Assembly: GCA_016742175.1 (NCBI GenBank)
Contig: JACVCH010000009.1
Coordinates: forward strand, 1-64,000
DNA from: Rhizobiaceae bacterium
GTDB lineage: Bacteria; Pseudomonadota; Alphaproteobacteria; Rhizobiales; Rhizobiaceae
Direction of reading: 5' to 3'
DNA length: 64,000 bases
In this document: positions 31,471-39,735 of the stretch, piece by piece
Layout: the number at the start of each line of letters is the position of its first letter
How positions within the stretch are numbered: the stretch's first letter is position 1
Notes under the pieces: model-generated
What the model was told of the DNA's origin: nothing
Seen by the model: the letters and a program-made list of their open reading frames with translations, nothing else
Databases searched by the model: none
Translations under genes and position numbers: made by a program

Positions 31471-32400
31471 TCAGCCCTTGCGGGCTTCGAGCTTTTCCTT
31501 CTGTGCGTACAGCTTCGCAACTGCTTCCTGCACTTGGGGAGAGCGATACTTTTCAGGATCGTCCGTCTGCATCTTGCGATACTCGGCGATCCGTTCGTCG
31601 ATCGACTTCGAGGTGGTTTCGATGTCGCCGTTCAGGATGGCATTCCCGCCAAAATAGTCGACGCCGATGTCGGCCATCATCTTGACGAAACCGGCATGGT
31701 CCTGAAGGCGGGAGCCGTCCATGAGGCGCAGGCCCATCATGTCTTCGAACCCGTCGTGACCAAGATGCTGGGTCATGAGCTGGGTCGCGGCGCTAATGTT
31801 GCCGTCGTACTCGCCGCCCCATTCGGTGCGCAGGGCCGTCTGCGTCTCCTTCGCCACCTTGGCGAGGTTCGCGTTCAATTCCTGCTGCTGTGCCTGTGCG
31901 AAGTCCTGATACCAATCGAGCGCGGCGGCAGCGGCCGAGGGCGGCACGTTCTTGCCGTGCATCGCGACCTTGAACTCGCCAAGGATCGCCTTGTCCGCAT
32001 CGGTCGGAGTGAACCCTTCGCGGAAGTCGCCAGGATAGGCCGCAGCGTCTTCAGGGATGCCGTTCGCCTCGCGATAGGCCTTGACCTCTTCCGGCGTCGA
32101 CTTGTCCGTCAGCGTGACCGGCTTCTTGCCGTTCTTGGCAGTGTTGTAGGCCTCGCGAAACTGCTTCGAGATGGCATCAGCCGACTTGTAGCGGGAGAGC
32201 TGCCGAAGCATCGCCTCGTCACCGCCCGCCAGCTTTTCACGGAGGGCCTGCAATTCGGCATCGCCGCCGCCAGAACCGCCATCGCCATCATTTCCACCGC
32301 CAGCATTGACGTTCGGATCGGCGCTATTCTGGCCGTGCTCGTTCTGCGTTTCGGTCGTCTGCTGGCCGTCCGGTGCGCCGTTCGTGTTCGTGTCGCTCAT
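31471..32400 (-). CDS. Capsid scaffolding protein
   Basis: A 309-residue acidic protein with a disordered Asn/Gly/Asp-rich N terminus (about 1-45) and a helical, charged remainder. The ATG at 32400 is favoured by AGGTG six bases upstream over a GTG at 32409. Position between portal and capsid, low complexity and helical content fit a T7 gp9-like scaffold. Its 5' end overlaps the preceding gene by 77 bases. Confidence 0.78.
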   Translation of the reverse strand: MSDTNTNGAPDGQQTTETQNEHGQNSADPNVNAGGGNDGDGGSGGGDAELQALREKLAGGDEAMLRQLSRYKSADAISKQFREAYNTAKNGKKPVTLTDKSTPEEVKAYREANGIPEDAAAYPGDFREGFTPTDADKAILGEFKVAMHGKNVPPSAAAAALDWYQDFAQAQQQELNANLAKVAKETQTALRTEWGGEYDGNISAATQLMTQHLGHDGFEDMMGLRLMDGSRLQDHAGFVKMMADIGVDYFGGNAILNGDIETTSKSIDERIAEYRKMQTDDPEKYRSPQVQEAVAKLYAQKEKLEARKG

Positions 32401-32716
32401 CGTGTTCACCTGTCAAAATGGAAAGGGAATGCGTGATCAGCTTCTTGATCTGGAAGCCGACATGCTGCTTGCCGGCGGCGAATGACGTGTCGCGCTCGCC
32501 GCCGTGTTCAGCCGGCATCCATGCCATCTGCGTCAGTCCGCAAATGTGCAGGATGGCCGACAGAGCCTGTTTCTGCTGATCCTCGTTAGCGATGCCCGCA
32601 GCGAGCGCCTGAAGCGCCACGCAATCACCCTTGCGGATTTCGAGGTCGCTGAGTGGCGGCGCATTATCAGCGCGCACCGTGACGGGGTGCCAAGGCCGAT
32701 ACCGACGTTCCGTCAT
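32324..32716 (-). CDS. Bbp19-like phage protein (130 aa)
   Basis: The protein has a KGDCVALQAL start of the domain, an ICGLTQMAW centre and a DTSFAAGKQHVGFQIKKLI end, which matches the Bbp19-type domain found next to portal genes. It is coupled to the portal by an ATGA overlap at 32713-32716 and runs 77 bases into the scaffold gene in another frame; the final ~25 His/Arg-rich residues are probably a by-product of that overlap. Function unknown. Confidence 0.65.
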   Translation of the reverse strand: MTERRYRPWHPVTVRADNAPPLSDLEIRKGDCVALQALAAGIANEDQQKQALSAILHICGLTQMAWMPAEHGGERDTSFAAGKQHVGFQIKKLITHSLSILTGEHDERHEHERRTGRPADDRNAERARPE

Positions 32717-34386
32717 GCTGCCAGCCCCGCACGGACGGACTGCGCGGCATCGCCGACCTGTTCAGCCACCGCAGCCGCGCCACCGAGGTTCTGCACTTCC
32801 TGCTGTCCCGCCATCGCGGCCTGCATCTGCTCACGCGCGGCTTGAGCCTGCTTCTGGTCGACGAGCCAGTCAGCACGCCCACCAGGCACCGCACCGAAGG
32901 CGTCGCGGAACATGGTGCCCGCATCGACATCGGCCCGAAGAGACGGATCGAGCGTCGCGGCAACCTGGAGGATGCCGGCGCTTTCCTGAAAGCCGTTGAT
33001 GATCTGGCGGTCGCGGGCTTCCTTCAGCGCATTGTTGAACTCGTAGGTGACGTTCTGCCCGAGCAGGGCGTCGGGCATGTCGACGGGAACGCCGTTGCGA
33101 TCGACCGGCCCATAGCCGCCCGCGCGCATGACCTTTTCCGTGACCAGATCGAGCGTGGCGCCGGTCCACTCGACTTCGATCGGGTCGAACAGCGGCAACG
33201 CGTGGCGAATGTACTCCTGCACCATCTGCGACGCCTGATAGGCCGTCACGTCCTGCCCTTGCAGCGATGCCATGGGAGCGAGCTTGTTGATGTAGAACGC
33301 ATCCGCCAGCGTGTTGCGCGTGTCGTTCAGGATGTCGACGCCGAGGCCGACGTTCTTGCCGAACTCCATCGGGCGGATCGCTGCGCCGAACTTCTCGTCA
33401 TATTCCGCGTCGATGAACGTGACCGCGCTTGGCGACATGTCGATCGGCGACATCAACGCGTCTTGGACAGCCAGAAGCGGAGGATCGACCTGCCGTTCGC
33501 CGGCCTCGATGATTGTCATCGCCATGCGCTGAAGCATGCGTGCCTGCGGCAGGGCCACGGTGACAGCCGGCGACATGGCATAAGCCGATCCCCCGAGCGT
33601 CGCCCAGCGCGGCGCGATGTAGTCGAACGTGAAGGCCGGAAGCTCCTGAAGGATGACGCCTTCTTCCGTGACGTAGATGTCCGCCCACTTCGCGCCCTTG
33701 GGGAACTTGCGATGCGCCTCGTACAGGTCGACCGGGATGAAGATGTGCCGAACCTTAAACTTGCGCGTCGTGTCCTTGTCGCGCAGCGCGTCCTTGGCCT
33801 TCTGGGGAAGCTTCGCCTCGCCGAACAGGTGCGCCATCGCCTGAGCGGTCATATCGCACTTGCGGTGGACGTGGTTGATCCTGCCGTCCGGCCCCTCTTG
33901 CGCGGCACAATTCTTCGGGTGGTGGCAGCGGAACAGCAGATTATCGCGGTTCTTGCTGTAGGACACCTGCATCCAGCCCATGCCGAACGCCGAAAAGTCG
34001 TGCTCGACTTCCTTCGCCGCGCGCCGATAGCCGCTGTCGTTCGAATAGAGGATGGCCCGATTGACGTCGGTCATGAACTCGAGAAAATCGGCCGCTGCCG
34101 CATCCCGAGCCACGAGCTTGTTGGACGCCGCCGCCTTGAACCACTGCCGATCCGAAGGACGCACCATCGAGCCGATCTGGTCACCAAGCTCCCGGCGTAC
34201 CCGGATCGGATGCGAGTCGGTCAGGTCCGCAACAAAGTCGGCTCCAAGCGTGCGGTCCTGCGTGAAGTTAGCGCGCTCGGGATAGAAGAAGTCGGCAACT
34301 TCCTGATGGAAGCTGTCGAGCGTTCCCTTGGCCTTGAACAGGCGCTCGTCGATTTCGAGCAGATCGCGGCCAGCCTGATCACTCAT
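32713..34386 (-). CDS. Portal (head-tail connector) protein, T7 gp8-like
   Basis: A 557-residue protein with the head-to-tail connector pattern: DSFHQEVADFFYPERANF near the N terminus, QIGSMVRPSDRQWF (about 90), FEFMTD-like helix region and LAPMASLQGQDVTAYQASQMVQ in the C-terminal half. Twelve copies would form the portal vertex through which DNA is packaged and ejected. It lies downstream of terL via a small linker gene, with overlapping stop/start codons. Confidence 0.88.
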   Translation of the reverse strand: MSDQAGRDLLEIDERLFKAKGTLDSFHQEVADFFYPERANFTQDRTLGADFVADLTDSHPIRVRRELGDQIGSMVRPSDRQWFKAAASNKLVARDAAAADFLEFMTDVNRAILYSNDSGYRRAAKEVEHDFSAFGMGWMQVSYSKNRDNLLFRCHHPKNCAAQEGPDGRINHVHRKCDMTAQAMAHLFGEAKLPQKAKDALRDKDTTRKFKVRHIFIPVDLYEAHRKFPKGAKWADIYVTEEGVILQELPAFTFDYIAPRWATLGGSAYAMSPAVTVALPQARMLQRMAMTIIEAGERQVDPPLLAVQDALMSPIDMSPSAVTFIDAEYDEKFGAAIRPMEFGKNVGLGVDILNDTRNTLADAFYINKLAPMASLQGQDVTAYQASQMVQEYIRHALPLFDPIEVEWTGATLDLVTEKVMRAGGYGPVDRNGVPVDMPDALLGQNVTYEFNNALKEARDRQIINGFQESAGILQVAATLDPSLRADVDAGTMFRDAFGAVPGGRADWLVDQKQAQAAREQMQAAMAGQQEVQNLGGAAAVAEQVGDAAQSVRAGLAA

Positions 34387-34586
34387 CAGGAAGCGCCCAG
34401 CGTCGAACGCGAGAACTCACGGCCGAGCGTGCCCGGCACCGTCGACAGCTTGTCCGTCGTTGCACTGTTGGCGAGCGTGCCGCCCTGACGACGGCGCGTG
34501 CGCTTCGCCAGCGGGTCTTGCGGATCGGGCATTGCCGCCGGCGGTTCCGGTTCCGGCATCTTGGGCTTCGAAAATAGTCCGCTCAT
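34386..34586 (-). CDS. Small phage protein between terL and portal (66 aa)
   Basis: A Pro/Ser/Arg-rich, probably disordered protein (MSGLFSKPKMPEPEPPAAMP start). It is overlapped on both sides by neighbouring stop/start codons, and similar short proteins commonly stand between terminase and portal in podoviruses. Function unknown. Confidence 0.7.
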   Translation of the reverse strand: MSGLFSKPKMPEPEPPAAMPDPQDPLAKRTRRRQGGTLANSATTDKLSTVPGTLGREFSRSTLGAS

Positions 34587-36157
34587 GTTCGTTTGCCTCG
34601 TAGTCTGGCCTTCATGGCAGCGTTGGACGTGACGGCTTGCAGGCGGCGAAGGGATTGATCGCGGCGCTCTTGTGCGGCCTTCGGACGCTTCAGCCCGCCC
34701 ATGTTGGAAGCGAAGAGCATGACCGTCGTGTCGCCCTTGTCAGGCGATCGACCGAGCATTTCCTTCATGTCCTCTTTCGGCAGGACGACCACTTGCTCGC
34801 CACGGCCACCAGGACGGATTTCGAACCGGAAGGCGCAGAGGTCAGCGACCATCTCACCGTCAGGCGGCAGGGCGATTTGCGATCCGTAGTCTGGGTCGAG
34901 CGCTTCGCGGAACTGCCAGACGACCTGAGAACGCAGGTTCTTGAAGCCGTACATGCCGTCGCGTGTTGACGAGGCAGAGCCGGAACCGCCCTTGAAGCCG
35001 TAGCAGTCAATATCCGTGTGAGCGAGCTGGGTTAGCGTGTCGCCACCATAACCGCCGCCCGCATCGACCACGACGCGGCACCTATCGCGCATTTCCTTGA
35101 TGATCAGCCCGGCCACTGTCGGGCCGTCCGGCGTCTCGCTGCCCTTGTAGCTGGTAAAGGCAGAATACCACCAATCCCGGCGGGACTGGATTTGCGTCTT
35201 GTCCGCACCGCCTTGCGCCACGTCGCAGGCCACCGCCGTCATCGGCAGGTCAGGCGGCGTCGATGTCCAGCGTGCTTGAGCAGCCTTGATCCACCGTGTG
35301 GGGATCACCTGCCATTCGTCATCGCCCTCGTCAGGCGTGAAGTCACCATCGCGGAGACGTGCCCGAAGTTCCGCCGGCATAGCTTCCAGCGTCGAGGAAT
35401 AGCCCGAGGCCATGAGGTCGGGATTGTCTTCAAGCTTCGAGCGGATGAACGTGCGCGACCGAGGCCTTTCACCGTTCGGTCCCACATAGTCGCGGCTGAC
35501 TTCTACGTCCTCGCCGTCGATCGTCGTGAACCAGCGCAGTTCGCCAGGCTTGGCAGGGTTCGCATGCGACGGATCGAGCCACGGCCCCCAATACTTGATG
35601 ACCCACATGCCCTGCGCCGAGGTAGGCGGGTTGCCAGTTGCCACCACACGGCAGCGCCGGCCGAGTGCGTCACGGTTCCAGCCGATGATGTAGCGGTACT
35701 GGCTTTCCGAGAACTGAGTTATCTCGTCAAAGCCCTTCAGACGATGCGGCCGGCCCTGATACTTTTCCTTGTCGACTTCGTGCGGGACGCCGCCCAGCTC
35801 GATCGAGCCGCCACCCGGCAGGCGCCAGACGTGGCTTTGCGAATTGTAGCCGTCCCGCGTGTTGAGGATGCGGGCAAGCTCGTCCTCGACACCCTTGATC
35901 TGTGTGGCCTGCCTGCGAAGGATCAGCGCCGGTTGATATTCCGTCGCAGCCAGTCCGCAGAGTAGGGCGGTCTTTCCGCCACCTGCCGCGCCGCCATAGA
36001 ACGTTTCATCGGCCTCCGAGAACCAGGCATCCGTCTGAGGCCCGAGGTTCGGCACGAATGCCATCGCCTTCGTCTCGTCGAGCGCCAGCCGCTTAAGCTC
36101 TTCCTGCTCTTGAGGCGGTAGCCCCTGAAGCGCGGCGAGGACTTGGCTAAGCTCCAC
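34583..36157 (-). CDS. terL: Terminase large subunit
   Basis: A 524-residue packaging motor. The ATPase domain has the Walker A loop GGAAGGGKT (about 55-63) and the Walker B segment LKGFDEITQF (about 137-146); the nuclease domain begins with an acidic motif in VACDVAQGGAD (about 300) and has VVDAGGGYG downstream. It starts with GTG and overlaps terS by 11 bases. It would cut and translocate phage DNA into the prohead. The cutting mode (cos, pac or terminal repeats) cannot be deduced. Confidence 0.93.
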   Translation of the reverse strand: MELSQVLAALQGLPPQEQEELKRLALDETKAMAFVPNLGPQTDAWFSEADETFYGGAAGGGKTALLCGLAATEYQPALILRRQATQIKGVEDELARILNTRDGYNSQSHVWRLPGGGSIELGGVPHEVDKEKYQGRPHRLKGFDEITQFSESQYRYIIGWNRDALGRRCRVVATGNPPTSAQGMWVIKYWGPWLDPSHANPAKPGELRWFTTIDGEDVEVSRDYVGPNGERPRSRTFIRSKLEDNPDLMASGYSSTLEAMPAELRARLRDGDFTPDEGDDEWQVIPTRWIKAAQARWTSTPPDLPMTAVACDVAQGGADKTQIQSRRDWWYSAFTSYKGSETPDGPTVAGLIIKEMRDRCRVVVDAGGGYGGDTLTQLAHTDIDCYGFKGGSGSASSTRDGMYGFKNLRSQVVWQFREALDPDYGSQIALPPDGEMVADLCAFRFEIRPGGRGEQVVVLPKEDMKEMLGRSPDKGDTTVMLFASNMGGLKRPKAAQERRDQSLRRLQAVTSNAAMKARLRGKRT

Positions 36158-36680
36158 CGGCCTGCATTCCCTTGGTCAGCAGGAAGGCGATGCGGCGCAG
36201 CGTCTCGTTCTCGGAAACGTCCGTCTCAGTCTTGATCGGGTCCATGTCCTTGGAGCCGCCCAGCGCCAGCTTGTCACCGTACTTCTTCGGCAACAGGCGA
36301 GACGCGATCCACTTGCGCGTGTCGACGCGGAGAGCGGAGCGGCGCAAAGCCTCGCCATTCTCTCGCCAGCCGATCAACTCGCCTTCCGCGTCCTTGCGTT
36401 CCATCCAGTCGTTGGAACCGTCGTCCGCAATTTCGACCAGCTCGTCGGCCATGAGTTCGGCCTGGGCTTCGCGCGCGTGTGAGTACTGTTCGCGGAAGTC
36501 GTCGTGCTTGGCGAGCCACCGGCAGACTGTCCCGGCATGGGGCATGTCGTCATCGCGGCAGATTGCCCGCAGGCTTTCGCCCTGTGTCAGGCGCTCGCAG
36601 ATCGTATCGGCCAGCGCTTCCGAATAATCGGAAGGACGGCCCATGCGTGCAGGAGGGATCAGAACCTCATGTTCATCCAT
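36147..36680 (-). CDS. terS: Terminase small subunit
   Basis: A 177-residue DNA-binding protein: an N-terminal HTH-like part (ALADTICERLTQGESLRAICRDDDMPHAGTVCRWLAKH region, about 22-60), a helical oligomerisation core (FREQYSHAREAQAELMADEL) and a basic, Trp/Arg-rich stretch with LLPKKYGDKL, as in many small terminases. It overlaps terL and would recognise the packaging site; a perfect palindrome lies 55 bases upstream of its start. Confidence 0.85.
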   Translation of the reverse strand: MDEHEVLIPPARMGRPSDYSEALADTICERLTQGESLRAICRDDDMPHAGTVCRWLAKHDDFREQYSHAREAQAELMADELVEIADDGSNDWMERKDAEGELIGWRENGEALRRSALRVDTRKWIASRLLPKKYGDKLALGGSKDMDPIKTETDVSENETLRRIAFLLTKGMQAGGA

Positions 36681-36734
36681 GCGTCACCTTTGAAATTGAA
36701 AACCGCTTAGGCCCATGCGGCGGGGGGCAGATCA

Positions 36735-36753
36735 AAAGCCAAACTTTGGCTTT
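36735..36753. promoter_or_regulatory. Perfect palindrome upstream of terS
   Basis: AAAGCCAAACTTTGGCTTT has two 9-base arms around one base. With no loop and only three T it is a poor terminator; a protein-binding site (operator or packaging site) is more likely. Confidence 0.45.
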
Positions 36754-36761
36754 AGGTCCGT

Positions 36762-37058
36762 TCAGTCTTCAGGCGGGAAGCCATGTCCATCAGCGATGAA
36801 CGACACGAACATGCCGCCGCCGATCCCCGCCAGTTCGCGATGCTGCCCGGCGAAGACGCGGCGGGACTTGCCTACCGCTGCCTTGTCCTTCTGCTCACGC
36901 GAGACGTGGAGCCAGCCGCATTCGTCAGACGACACCGTTAGTGCATCGAAGGAGCCGTGCAGCTTCACGCCGAACGCGCCGCTGACCAGCTCGACAGGCG
37001 CGGGGCCGACAGCAGGGAAGACGCGGCCGGAATGCCCCGTCTCAATGTAGCAGGCCAT
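36762..37058 (-). CDS. Hypothetical phage protein (98 aa)
   Basis: First gene of the packaging/virion operon, with an AGGTGACGC SD before the ATG at 37058. Predicted beta-rich (MFVSFIADG ending, GKLHGSFDAL centre) and globular; no family recognised. It is 42 bases from the divergent membrane-protein gene at 37101. Confidence 0.6.
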   Translation of the reverse strand: MACYIETGHSGRVFPAVGPAPVELVSGAFGVKLHGSFDALTVSSDECGWLHVSREQKDKAAVGKSRRVFAGQHRELAGIGGGMFVSFIADGHGFPPED

Positions 37059-37100
37059 GCGTCACCTATCGTGCTAAGGAACTTGTGAAGGGGAGGCTTC

Positions 37101-37541
37101 ATGGAGATCGTCAAATATCTGAGAGAGCGCCAAGAGTTGGCCGTCTTGGAAGCCGAGATTGCGGAGGCGGAGGCTTACTTCCAGCCACGATTAGCCACGC
37201 TCCGAGGAAAGGACCACGACGAGTATGGCGAACTGCTCTACGATTACATTTCTGCGGTCGAAGAACCTCGCAGCGCCATCAACGCTATTCTCCACCAGCG
37301 TCTAATGCGCAAAGCCAGATTTCACGGAGTGGTCATTCCAACAACCACCGAGCACGCCGAGTTTTGGGAACAGTCAAAGTTCGATGGCACTTGGACTCTT
37401 ACGGCTGAAGGCCGGCAACACGTTCGTCGAGAGATTGCACTTGAGCGCGATAACCTCTGGCGCCCTGTCTGGCACGGCCTACCAATTCTGATAAGCGTCA
37501 TCAGTCTGGTGGTTTCGTTTTTCGCAGTGGTAAGCAGTTAA
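37101..37541 (+). CDS. Coiled-coil protein with C-terminal membrane anchor (146 aa)
   Basis: The ATG has a GGGGAGG SD. Residues ~5-30 form a heptad-type helix (RERQELAVLEAEIAEAEA), the middle looks helical to mixed (EHAEFWEQSKFDGTWTLTAEG resembles a short winged segment), and residues ~124-144 are a membrane helix (LPILISVISLVVSFFAVV). It is the only rightward gene between the early and late leftward operons and has its own SD and spacing, so it is probably a moron expressed from the prophage. Membrane-anchored coiled-coil morons can act in superinfection exclusion or defence; that is only a possibility here. Confidence 0.65.
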   Translation: MEIVKYLRERQELAVLEAEIAEAEAYFQPRLATLRGKDHDEYGELLYDYISAVEEPRSAINAILHQRLMRKARFHGVVIPTTTEHAEFWEQSKFDGTWTLTAEGRQHVRREIALERDNLWRPVWHGLPILISVISLVVSFFAVVSS

Positions 37542-37658
37542 TTCAGCCACCGATTGCCACAAGCCGCCCTAGCGCCCAGAGCATATGCCTGGGCTGGGTC
37601 GGCTCCGCTGGCAGCGCCCGAAGGCCCCCAAACATGACGAGCAAATCATCCAGTCCAA

Positions 37659-37687
37659 TATATAGCGGATGTGCGGATTTTCGACAA
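37659..37687 (-). promoter_or_regulatory. Candidate leftward promoter before the late region
   Basis: On the minus strand TTGTCG, a 17-base spacer and TATATA (within CTATATATTGG). Only a moderate match to sigma-70. It is well placed to drive the packaging/virion genes, crossing the 37101-37541 gene on the opposite strand. The rest of 37542-37720 holds no gene. Confidence 0.35.
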
Positions 37688-37720
37688 GTCTAATCACCTG
37701 CACGCCGTTTTATGCACAAT

Positions 37721-38371
37721 TCATGCGGCTTTTGGCCGTGAACCGGTAGGGTTGACCTCTTCGAGTTGGCGAGGCTCAAAGTCGACGGGCACCAGCCGGC
37801 CGAAGATGTCGACGAGCGCCTTCACCCGGTCCTGCTGCGATAGGCTCTCCACTGTTGCCATGAACGAGGCGAATGGACCGTCCTTGACCTGGACGGTAGC
37901 ACCAGCCTTGAAGCGCTCTTCCAATTTCCGGCGAGCAGTTTCACCCCGCACGCTCTTGGCCGCGCTCGTCTCGTCATAAGCGCTGGCAAACTCGGCCTGC
38001 ATGATGCGCTCTATGACTGGCACAGGAATTTGCAGCGGACCGTGGATGCTCCCAAGCGGCCCGAGAACGCCGTCAATTGCCTTGACCTCGGACCAGTCGT
38101 CGACAGGCCGGCCGGCGCGAGGATGGGCGATGAAGAGATATCCCGGCATCAAAGGCTCCGACCATTCGGCCATGACCCGAAGGCGGCGATTGTGTCGATC
38201 GTACCGGCGACGCGGAAGATAGACGTCGTATCCCGCCGCGTGCATCTCTTCGAACACCTGATCGGTCAGCCCACCCTTCGTGCTGAGATTGTATGCGGAG
38301 CGAAGCCGGACGACGAACCAGCGCCGCTCGGGAACCGTCAACGCCATGCACCCTGGAACCTGAATTTTCAT
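37721..38371 (-). CDS. Phage-encoded NusG paralogue (transcription antitermination factor)
   Basis: A 216-residue protein. Residues ~14-115 form an NGN domain (RRWFVVRLRSAYNL, VYLPRRRYDRHN, EPLMPGYLFIAH) and residues ~160-210 a KOW domain (FKAGATVQVKDGPFASFM ... VDIFGRLVPVDF ... RQLEEV). The start at 38371 is chosen by a GAGGGC SD; an in-frame ATG lies six codons upstream. Specialised NusG paralogues such as RfaH and LoaP bind RNA polymerase and make it ignore terminators on long operons. This is the last gene of the early leftward operon, immediately upstream of the ~26-kb late operon, so an antitermination role in late gene expression is the natural inference. Confidence 0.82.
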   Translation of the reverse strand: MKIQVPGCMALTVPERRWFVVRLRSAYNLSTKGGLTDQVFEEMHAAGYDVYLPRRRYDRHNRRLRVMAEWSEPLMPGYLFIAHPRAGRPVDDWSEVKAIDGVLGPLGSIHGPLQIPVPVIERIMQAEFASAYDETSAAKSVRGETARRKLEERFKAGATVQVKDGPFASFMATVESLSQQDRVKALVDIFGRLVPVDFEPRQLEEVNPTGSRPKAA

Positions 38372-38388
38372 GCTGCCCTCGTTGCCCA

Positions 38389-38757
38389 TCAGTTGTCGTC
38401 TGCCCGCCAGTAGAGTTTGTACTTCTTCGGCTTCTCGTACATTCGGCCGCCGCGCCATTCGTACTTGCTGTCCGACCGCTCTATGACCGACCGTTGACGC
38501 CATTTGCTCAGCACGATGCCGCGCGATCGGAACTCCACGATTGGTTCATATCGATAGAGCTTGCGAGGAGGTTCGATCTGATACCAAGCCTCGCCATCGT
38601 AGAAGAACCGTCGCAAGCCCATGTCCTCGAACGTGTTGTACATAGACACGCGCAGCTCGCAGATGTGGCCATAGAGGTCGGTGGTCATTTCCCTGAGAGG
38701 GCGCCATGGGTTTGCGCGATCGTATTCCTCGCGCGCCTTCCGCTCCGCAATGGTCAT
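38389..38757 (-). CDS. Hypothetical phage protein (122 aa)
   Basis: A basic protein rich in Arg, Tyr and Trp (WRPLREMTTDLYGHI, FFYDGEAWYQIEPPR) with no recognised domain. It follows rnhA in an ATGA overlap and precedes the NusG paralogue by 17 bases. The composition suggests nucleic-acid binding, but no family is known to me. Confidence 0.6.
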   Translation of the reverse strand: MTIAERKAREEYDRANPWRPLREMTTDLYGHICELRVSMYNTFEDMGLRRFFYDGEAWYQIEPPRKLYRYEPIVEFRSRGIVLSKWRQRSVIERSDSKYEWRGGRMYEKPKKYKLYWRADDN

Positions 38758-39284
38758 GCCGGCACCGCCAGTTGCTGCCGTATCGCGGCGAGCATGTCGT
38801 CAGGACAAGAGGCGAGGGCACCGAGACGCCCCATTTCGGCCAGCTCATCGGCGCGCTCGTTGCCGAGAATACCGGCGTGGCCCTTCACCCATTCGAGCGT
38901 GATCGGCACCGACGTCAGAACGTCGTCGAGTTCCTTCCAGAGTTCTAGATTAGCGATGACCGAGTTCTTCAGCTTGGCATTAGGCCCGCCGCGCTTCCAG
39001 CCCTTGCGTTTCCAGCTATGCCGCCACTCGTTGCAGCCCTTCACGACATACTGGCTGTCGCACAGAAGACGCGGCGTTGAACCAGATATGGTTTTACCAG
39101 CAGCGGCGACCCAGCGTAGCGCCATAAGCGCGCCCGTCATTTCCATGATGTTGTTCGTCGAGGGATCGGCGGCGCCGTACTCGGAATGGATCTCTATGCC
39201 GTCACGATAAACGACAAAGCCCCACCCGCCTTCGCCGGGATTGGGTTCGCAGGTGCCGTCGCAGTAGATTACCAGGCCAGTCAT
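38754..39284 (-). CDS. rnhA: Ribonuclease HI
   Basis: A 176-residue RNase H. The four acidic residues are visible: D in YCDGTCEPNPGEGGWG (8), E in NIMEMTGALMAL, D in LLCDSQYVVKG and D in GHAGILGNERADELAEMG; the last segment also carries the active-site His. It degrades RNA in RNA-DNA hybrids, for example primers during phage replication. The ATG at 39284 has a GAGG SD and overlaps the small upstream gene. About 20 residues longer than host-type RNase HI at the C terminus. Confidence 0.93.
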   Translation of the reverse strand: MTGLVIYCDGTCEPNPGEGGWGFVVYRDGIEIHSEYGAADPSTNNIMEMTGALMALRWVAAAGKTISGSTPRLLCDSQYVVKGCNEWRHSWKRKGWKRGGPNAKLKNSVIANLELWKELDDVLTSVPITLEWVKGHAGILGNERADELAEMGRLGALASCPDDMLAAIRQQLAVPA

Positions 39285-39439
39285 ATGGACCTCGCCTTGA
39301 TTAGTTCTGCTTCGCGGATGGCCTCGACCGCCTGAAGCGGCGTCAGGTCGAAGCTCTTGCGCAGGTGCGGGATGATGGGGTGCGGCTTCTCGTCGTCGGG
39401 CGTCGTCGCCAGCCACTTCGCTGCCTTCTGAACGCTCAT
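39281..39439 (-). CDS. Small phage protein (52 aa)
   Basis: The frame MSVQKAAKWLATTPDDEKPH, then PIIPHLRKSFDLTPLQAVEA and IREAELIKARSI, is joined by ATGA-type overlaps to the genes on both sides, which argues strongly that it is real. The FDLTPLQAVEAIREAELI part looks like a small helical DNA- or protein-binding motif. Short proteins of this pattern recur in Hyphomicrobiales phages. Confidence 0.7.
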   Translation of the reverse strand: MSVQKAAKWLATTPDDEKPHPIIPHLRKSFDLTPLQAVEAIREAELIKARSI

Positions 39440-39735
39440 GAGGGCATCACGCGCGAGAACAGCTCGTCGACCGCTCGCTTCGCATCAGCGGCCATCGGAA
39501 TAGGTTCGCCCTCTAGAAGTGGCTCGACGTCCGGGAAGCCTTCCAGCATGTTCACGTTTCGCTGCCAGATGCTTTCGTCTTCATCCCGCCAACTCGAAAT
39601 CAGGTTCTCGCCGACGCACCAGCGAACTTCATGCTCGGGGCAGTAGCACCAGTGAACACGTCCGACGTTCGCCCACCGCGCGGTGCCGCAGTGAGGGCAG
39701 CCGCCGAAATACTCTTCGCAAACCAACTGTGTCAT
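39436..39735 (-). CDS. Zinc-binding phage protein (99 aa)
   Basis: N-terminal CEEYFGGCPHCG and HWCYCPEHEVRWC supply seven Cys/His ligands of a compact zinc module; the C-terminal half is acidic (MLEGFPDVEPLLEGEPI). It is in the early operon with ATGA overlaps both sides. Exact role unknown. Confidence 0.7.
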   Translation of the reverse strand: MTQLVCEEYFGGCPHCGTARWANVGRVHWCYCPEHEVRWCVGENLISSWRDEDESIWQRNVNMLEGFPDVEPLLEGEPIPMAADAKRAVDELFSRVMPS

